Origin: Mesoaciditogaceae bacterium | Lineage (GTDB): Bacteria > Thermotogota > Thermotogae > Mesoaciditogales > Mesoaciditogaceae | Length of the DNA stretch: 9,512 bases | Reading direction: 5' to 3' | Assembly (NCBI GenBank): GCA_015486145.1 | Contig: WFSH01000045.1 | Span: 1 to 9,512 of the forward strand | Shown: in pieces, positions 6,939 to 9,512 of the stretch | Layout of the letters: each line of letters begins with the position of its first letter | Numbering within the stretch: position 1 is the stretch's first letter | Notes under the pieces: generated by a model | Told to the model about the DNA's origin: nothing | Databases searched by the model: none | The model's input: only the letters and a program-made list of their open reading frames with translations | Translations under genes and position numbers: made by a program

Positions 6939-7916
6939 TCATGCCTCCTCGCTGGTCAAAGCCAAGACGCCGTTTTCAACACCTTCGGCAGCCACTCGAA
7001 GGGCGTTAAAAATTGCCAAGGCGTCTGATGAACCGTGTGCTTTCACGACGGCTCCTTTAACTCCCAGCAAAAATGCCCCTCCGTATCTGCGATAGTCGAA
7101 CCTGTCTTTAAAGGAGTTGAACGTACCTTTCATCATGAGAGCACCTAATTTTTGAAATATGTTTGAACGTTTTACAGAATCTTTCAACGCATTTGACACG
7201 TAAATTCCCACGCCTTCGACGGTTTTCAAAACGATGTTTCCGCTGAAGCCATCGCATACCACCACATCCACATTTCCCCAACACACATCTCTGCCCTCAA
7301 CGTTTCCAGCAAAGGAATTGCCGAGTTTTGCTTTCAGCAGTTCATACGCTTCTTTCACGGTTTCGTTTCCTTTTTCCGCCTCAGTTCCAACGTTTAAAAG
7401 GCCACACTTTGGGTTTTTACGCTTTAATATTCCTTTGGCGTAAGCCATCCCCATATGTGCGAGTTGAACATAATTTTGAGGTTTTAACGAAACGTTTGCC
7501 CCAGAATCTATCAAAATCGTTCCTCCAATTTGTGAGGGAATAACCGTCGCTATAGCAGGTCTCTCTATACCATCAATTCGTCCAATTTTAAATGTGCCCA
7601 AAACGAGTATGGCACCGGTGTTGCCGGCGCTCACAAATCCGTCAGCTTTTTTGTCTTTAACCAACTGAGCACTTACAGCCATTGAGGTTTTTGGAGATTT
7701 TAAAATTTCAGTTGGTTTTTGTGCCATCCCAAATTCCTCTGGGGCATGATAAATTTCGACGCGCTCAGTTCCCTTGGGAATCAAGGGATTGAGTTTTTTC
7801 TCGTCACCAACTAAGATAACGGTATGCCGTGTCCTTTCCACGAACAAAAGCGCCCCCTTCGTCTCTTCATCGGGAGCGTGATCACTGCCAAAAGCATCGA
7901 GGGCTATTCTTGCCAA
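6939..7916 (-). CDS. plsX: Acyl-ACP:phosphate acyltransferase PlsX
   Basis: PlsX converts acyl-ACP and phosphate to acyl-phosphate, the donor for PlsY in phosphatidic acid synthesis; it is a peripheral membrane enzyme. The 325-residue length fits. Recognised blocks are DAFGSDHAP (7-15, usually DAMGGDxAP), SAGNTGA (96-102), LLNVGTEAEKG (173-183), NVEGRD (205-210), VVCDGFSGNIVLKT (219-232), YGGAFLLGVKG (278-288) and HGSSD (294-298). Translation begins at TTG 7916: GGAGTGA (7932-7926) lies 9 nt upstream and overlaps the rpmF stop, and no ATG or GTG is suitably placed. The order yceD-rpmF-plsX is conserved across many bacteria. In many of them fabH and other fatty-acid genes follow, whereas here glmS follows. 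Confidence 0.97.
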   Translation of the reverse strand: MARIALDAFGSDHAPDEETKGALLFVERTRHTVILVGDEKKLNPLIPKGTERVEIYHAPEEFGMAQKPTEILKSPKTSMAVSAQLVKDKKADGFVSAGNTGAILVLGTFKIGRIDGIERPAIATVIPSQIGGTILIDSGANVSLKPQNYVQLAHMGMAYAKGILKRKNPKCGLLNVGTEAEKGNETVKEAYELLKAKLGNSFAGNVEGRDVCWGNVDVVVCDGFSGNIVLKTVEGVGIYVSNALKDSVKRSNIFQKLGALMMKGTFNSFKDRFDYRRYGGAFLLGVKGAVVKAHGSSDALAIFNALRVAAEGVENGVLALTSEEA

Positions 7917-7925
7917 GCGAGAAAT

Positions 7926-8108
7926 TCACTCCTTAACTTCGAGAATTTGCTTACCGTTGTAATACCCACAATGTAAGCAAACGTGATGAGGAAGCATGGG
8001 CTCTCCACAATTCGGACATTTCACAACTTTAACACTCTTCGCCTTGTAATAAGTTGCTCTTCTTCGGCTGGTTCTGGCTTTTGAAGGTTTTTTCTTTGGT
8101 ACAGCCAC
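7926..8108 (-). CDS. rpmF: 50S ribosomal protein bL32
   Basis: A 60-residue basic protein starting MAVPKKKPSKARTSRRR, the classic L32 N-terminus. It has a zinc ribbon formed by C31-x2-C34 and C44-x2-C47 (CPNCGEPMLPHHVCLHCG), so it is the zinc-binding form. The start is GTG 8108: AAGGAG (8122-8117) is 8 nt upstream. A longer reading from TTG 8126 would put the ribosome binding site inside the gene and spoil the conserved N-terminus. It lies 21 nt after the YceD gene and 9 nt before plsX. Confidence 0.97.
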   Translation of the reverse strand: MAVPKKKPSKARTSRRRATYYKAKSVKVVKCPNCGEPMLPHHVCLHCGYYNGKQILEVKE

Positions 8109-8114
8109 TACAAA

Positions 8115-8123
8115 CTCTCCTTT
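8115..8123 (-). promoter_or_regulatory. Ribosome binding site of rpmF (fixes the GTG start)
   Basis: AAAGGAGAG contains a strong Shine-Dalgarno core whose AAGGAG ends 8 nt before GTG 8108. It shows that the six codons upstream of this GTG are leader rather than protein. Confidence 0.75.
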
Positions 8124-8129
8124 CAAATT

Positions 8130-8678
8130 CTATTTGAATTTTTCTTTAAGCACAGAAAATGGTGACACCTTTTCTGTTTTTTGTTCGCATACATGATCGG
8201 GATGTTCGTTAAGATTCGTGCCACAATACGGACACAACCCCTTACAGTCTTCCTTGCACAAAACTTTTATTGGTATTTCCACCAAGATGGCTTCCACAAT
8301 TCTATCTTCTACATCTATAAATTCTTCGTATGGATCGTAATCAAACGTGTTGTCAAGAGATGTAAGCTCAACGCTCTTTTCAAAATGGCTTGGCCTTTTT
8401 TTTCTTGGAAGGTATAAAGCATCTATCTTTCCATCAATTTTCAAGTAAACCGGGGCCAAACATCTATCACAAGGATGAACGACAACCGTCTTCACAGAAC
8501 CGGAAATTCTTATTCTGCTCTGTAAAAACTCGGCTTTTAAATGTACCTTTACCGGTTCGTCGTACGGATAAAACACTCCCTCTAATTCTATGCCCTTCCA
8601 ATCGAGAGTTTCATTTATTTGCATGAGTTTCTCATGCTTTAGACTTTCAAGTTTGATTTTCAACATTTTCAACTTCAT
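8130..8678 (-). CDS. yceD: YceD/DUF177 family protein
   Basis: A 182-residue protein with the family hallmark PCDRCLAPV (69-77; C70, C73) and a C-terminal cysteine cluster CKEDCKGLCPYCGTNLN (141-157; C141, C145, C149, C152) that may bind zinc. The middle is acidic (DYDPYEEFIDVED, 113-125) and the end PFSVLKEKFK resembles the family tail. YceD proteins are almost always encoded just before rpmF. They have been linked to 23S rRNA maturation in E. coli and plants, but the molecular role is unsettled. ATG 8678 has no clear ribosome binding site. An alternative ATG at 8666 (178 residues) has an imperfect GAGATGA 8 nt upstream and is also plausible. The gene begins 22 nt after tRNA-Arg, so its mRNA 5' end may be made by tRNA processing. 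Confidence 0.92.
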   Translation of the reverse strand: MKLKMLKIKLESLKHEKLMQINETLDWKGIELEGVFYPYDEPVKVHLKAEFLQSRIRISGSVKTVVVHPCDRCLAPVYLKIDGKIDALYLPRKKRPSHFEKSVELTSLDNTFDYDPYEEFIDVEDRIVEAILVEIPIKVLCKEDCKGLCPYCGTNLNEHPDHVCEQKTEKVSPFSVLKEKFK

Positions 8679-8700
8679 CTCTATTCGGCAATTCTAATTT

Positions 8701-8777
8701 TGGCGTGCCCGGGGAGATTTGAACTCCCGGCCTATAGATCCGCAATCTATCGCTCTATCCAGCTGAGCTACGGGCAC
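8701..8777 (-). tRNA. tRNA-Arg (anticodon GCG)
   Basis: A 77-nt cloverleaf with CCA encoded. The acceptor GTGCCCG pairs with CGGGCAC; the discriminator is G, followed by CCA (8703-8701). The D-arm region is TAGCTCAGCTGGATAGAGC. The anticodon stem ATAGA/TCTAT encloses TTGCGGA, giving anticodon GCG, which reads CGC and by wobble CGU. The T-arm is GGGAGTTCAAATCTCCC. Most bacteria read this pair with an ACG anticodon modified to inosine, so an encoded G34 is noteworthy. It lies 5 nt after tRNA-Ser and 22 nt before the YceD gene. Confidence 0.95.
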
Positions 8778-8782
8778 AGTTC

Positions 8783-8871
8783 TGGCGGAGAGAGTGGGAT
8801 TCGAACCCACGGTAGGAGAACCCTACACTTGCTTAGCAGGCAAGCGCCTTCGACCACTCGGCCATCTCTCC
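8783..8871 (-). tRNA. tRNA-Ser (anticodon GCT)
   Basis: An 89-nt type II tRNA. The acceptor GGAGAGA pairs with TCTCTCC; the discriminator is G and CCA is encoded (8785-8783). The anticodon stem CTTGC/GCAAG encloses CTGCTAA, giving GCT for AGC/AGU serine codons. A long variable arm (TGTAGGGTTCTCCTACC) and the T-arm GTGGGTTCGAATCCCAC complete the serine-type structure. It is the first product of the transcription unit. Confidence 0.96.
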
Positions 8872-8922
8872 ATCGTAAAGACCCTTTTTTACCCCAAAGT
8901 GATACCTCTGAGCCCGCAATGT

Positions 8923-8952
8923 AGTATATCATAAAAAAGATCACACACTCAA
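8923..8952 (-). promoter_or_regulatory. Promoter of the tRNA-Ser operon
   Basis: On the minus strand TTGAGT (8952-8947) and TATACT (8928-8923) are separated by 18 nt, with a T-rich spacer. Transcription would start near 8916, about 45 nt before tRNA-Ser. The start region is followed by a GC-rich stretch (GCGGGC), the kind of discriminator often seen at growth-rate-controlled stable RNA promoters. It is the only good promoter found ahead of the nine protein genes, so it may drive the whole cluster. Confidence 0.6.
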
Positions 8953-8985
8953 GACTCAAATTACCGGATCTCCTCAAAATCGTAT

Positions 8986-9079
8986 GGATCTCTTCACGAC
9001 AGTGTGGATAACATATTTCGAATAACATCATTTTTTGACATCTTGAATACCGCTTTTCAAGCGGTCAATGTAATTTTTT
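8986..9079. repeat. Right copy of the diverged ~90-bp intergenic repeat
   Basis: Same orientation and block order as 133-222, beginning with the identical GGATCTCTTCAC and containing ATAACAT, GAATAAC and TTTGACAT. It carries a perfect 7-bp hairpin ACCGCTT-TTC-AAGCGGT (9049-9065) with T6 eight bases further on (9074-9079). The left copy keeps only a 4-bp remnant of that hairpin. Here it lies 34 bp upstream of the tRNA operon promoter. The two copies bracket the operon about 8.8 kb apart. Confidence 0.62.
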
Positions 9080-9238
9080 GGTTCTCTTCATTTTTGTGTG
9101 GGTAAAACATGACAAATCTCTATTCTGTCTGTTCTTGTAAGTTTGAGCAAAGTCATTCAAAAACTTCTTGTCATCAAGTAAAAGAAGGAGCACCTTCAAA
9201 GTACTGTCAGGACATATGAGTTCATTGTTTTTTTGTTT
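9065..9238 (-). pseudogene. Possible decayed coding fragment
   Basis: A 57-codon open stretch on the minus strand, ending in TGA (9067-9065), reads like protein (LKVLLLLLDDKKFLNDFAQT, then a basic, polar tail). It has no ATG and no ribosome binding site; only a TTG at 9199 could start it, giving 44 residues. Its stop lies in the hairpin of the repeat. It could be a leftover of a lost gene or of a transposon, or chance. I do not recognise the sequence. Confidence 0.2.
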
Positions 9239-9289
9239 TTACCACCCCTTGAAGCCTTCGTCAAAACATATGAAGACGCCATACAAGAT

Positions 9290-9432
9290 GTGAAAGAACA
9301 AAGAGCAAGATTGCACAGTGTGCAATGTACTCTTGCTTTCACGACTAAAGCGATAGCTGCGATGAGAGGCACAGGATGTGCCGAGAAAGCGAATCTAACA
9401 GGATGTTAGTATGCAGCGTGCTCTGTTTTTTT
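9290..9432 (+). ncRNA. Candidate structured small RNA with GGA-loop hairpins
   Basis: On the plus strand, GTGAA + AGCAAGA + TTGCAC pair with GTGCAA + TCTTGCT + TTCAC, forming a long interrupted stem with loop AGT (9290-9342). Two perfect 6-bp hairpins follow: GGCACA-GGA-TGTGCC (9368-9382) and CTAACA-GGA-TGTTAG (9395-9409). Their shared core ACAGGATGT puts GGA at the tip, as in known CsrA/RsmA sites. GCTGC (9356-9360) can pair with GCAGC (9413-9417), enclosing both hairpins. AGAGCA (9303-9307 area) can alternatively pair with TGCTCT (9419-9424), just before T7 (9426-9432), a terminator-like end. No clear promoter was found near 9240-9285, which weakens the case. It matches no RNA family that I recognise (6S, SRP, RNase P and tmRNA do not fit). 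A dispersed repeat carrying such hairpins is the main alternative. Confidence 0.42.
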
Positions 9433-9433
9433 G

Positions 9434-9512
9434 TCATTCTGAACTTGATTCAGAATCTCGATCCACCTTGTTAGTTGCTTGGAGATCCTGAATAGTTCCT
9501 TCGGAACTTTCA
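9434..9512. repeat. Palindromic repeat element, truncated by the window edge
   Basis: It starts TCATTCTGAACTTGATTCAG, where ATTCTGAA (9436-9443) and TTCAGAAT (9449-9456) are perfect inverted arms around CTTGA. Next, ATCTC (9455-9459) can pair with GAGAT (9482-9486). A last hairpin, AGTTCC-TTC-GGAACT (9494-9508), is flanked by TGAA and TTCA. The right end is expected to continue GGATGAC, mirroring the left GTCATTC. Units of this GTCATTCTGAA...TTCAGAAT type are familiar as short dispersed repeats in unrelated bacterial genomes, probably mobilised as MITE- or REP-like elements. No coding capacity is seen. Confidence 0.55.

Larger units (their letters stand above)
8872..9512. other. Gene-poor intergenic region with layered signals
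   Basis: No convincing protein gene exists in these 641 bp. From left to right it holds a leader of about 45 nt and the promoter of the tRNA-headed operon, a 20-bp-spaced doublet of GGATCTC(C/T)TC (8966-8975 and 8986-8995), the right copy of the intergenic repeat, a decayed coding-like stretch (9065-9238), a T-rich run (9221-9240), a strongly self-complementary segment ending in T7 (9290-9432) and a palindromic element that continues beyond the window. Two longer open frames that cross the tRNAs are rejected as tRNA shadows. Confidence 0.7.

Noticed and set aside
6935..6960. glmS ribozyme/riboswitch
   Set aside because: Only 1 nt separates plsX from glmS, and the upstream sequence is plsX coding. 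There is no room for the ribozyme fold.
8700..8924. 74-residue plus-strand open frame
   Set aside because: It is antisense to both tRNAs; the peptide (MACPGRFELPAYRSAIYRS...) is a familiar artefact of reading tRNA genes backwards.
8768..9031. 87-residue minus-strand open frame
   Set aside because: Its second half is a translation of tRNA-Ser (RDGRVVEGACLLSKCRV...) and its first half crosses the promoter and the repeat; there is no ribosome binding site.
9049..9079. Plus-strand intrinsic terminator (7-bp hairpin then T6)
   Set aside because: The T tract is 8 bases from the stem and no plus-strand gene lies upstream. It is better described as part of the repeat.
9290..9432. Known housekeeping RNA (6S, SRP, RNase P, tmRNA)
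   Set aside because: None of their conserved signatures is present in either strand of this segment.
9290..9512. CRISPR array
   Set aside because: The short repeated core (ACAGGATGT) occurs only twice with unequal context and no spacer structure; the hairpins have different stems.

Overview
This window looks like part of a chromosome of a thermophilic bacterium of the Thermotogae, most like Thermotoga or Pseudothermotoga. The grounds are gene content, Lys/Glu-rich proteins, strong Shine-Dalgarno sites combined with several TTG/GTG starts, and very tight gene packing. I cannot name the species from sequence alone. Nearly everything is read from the minus strand, so transcription runs from high to low coordinates.

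The centre (about 8950 down to 286) looks like one long transcription unit. A sigma-70-like promoter near 8923-8952 precedes tRNA-Ser(GCU) and tRNA-Arg(GCG). These are followed by a YceD/DUF177 protein, rpmF (bL32), plsX, glmS, rsfS, leuS, rex, a helical (HEAT-like) repeat protein and a degenerate patatin-like protein. Gaps between protein genes run from a 14-nt overlap to 21 nt, with no internal terminator visible. The unit combines translation parts (two tRNAs, bL32, leucyl-tRNA synthetase, ribosome silencing factor), the first step of phosphatidate synthesis (PlsX), the entry to amino-sugar and cell-wall synthesis (GlmS) and the NADH/NAD+-sensing repressor Rex. It reads as a growth-related superoperon.

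At the left end (1-146, minus strand) there is a good promoter, a ribosome binding site and the first 27 codons of a P-loop NTPase gene that runs out of the window. A hairpin just after the patatin-like gene is a possible operon terminator.

The right end (8872-9512) has no convincing protein gene but much structure. It holds the tRNA promoter, a diverged second copy of a roughly 90-bp intergenic element that also lies at the left end (so the two copies bracket the operon), a decayed coding-like stretch, and a plus-strand segment at 9290-9432 folding into several perfect hairpins. Two of those hairpins carry ACA-GGA-TGT tips like CsrA/RsmA target sites, and the segment ends in T7. Next to it is a palindromic element beginning GTCATTCTGAA, cut by the window edge. 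The 9290-9432 segment is the best candidate for something undescribed: a CsrA-binding small RNA, or a mobile repeat that carries such sites.
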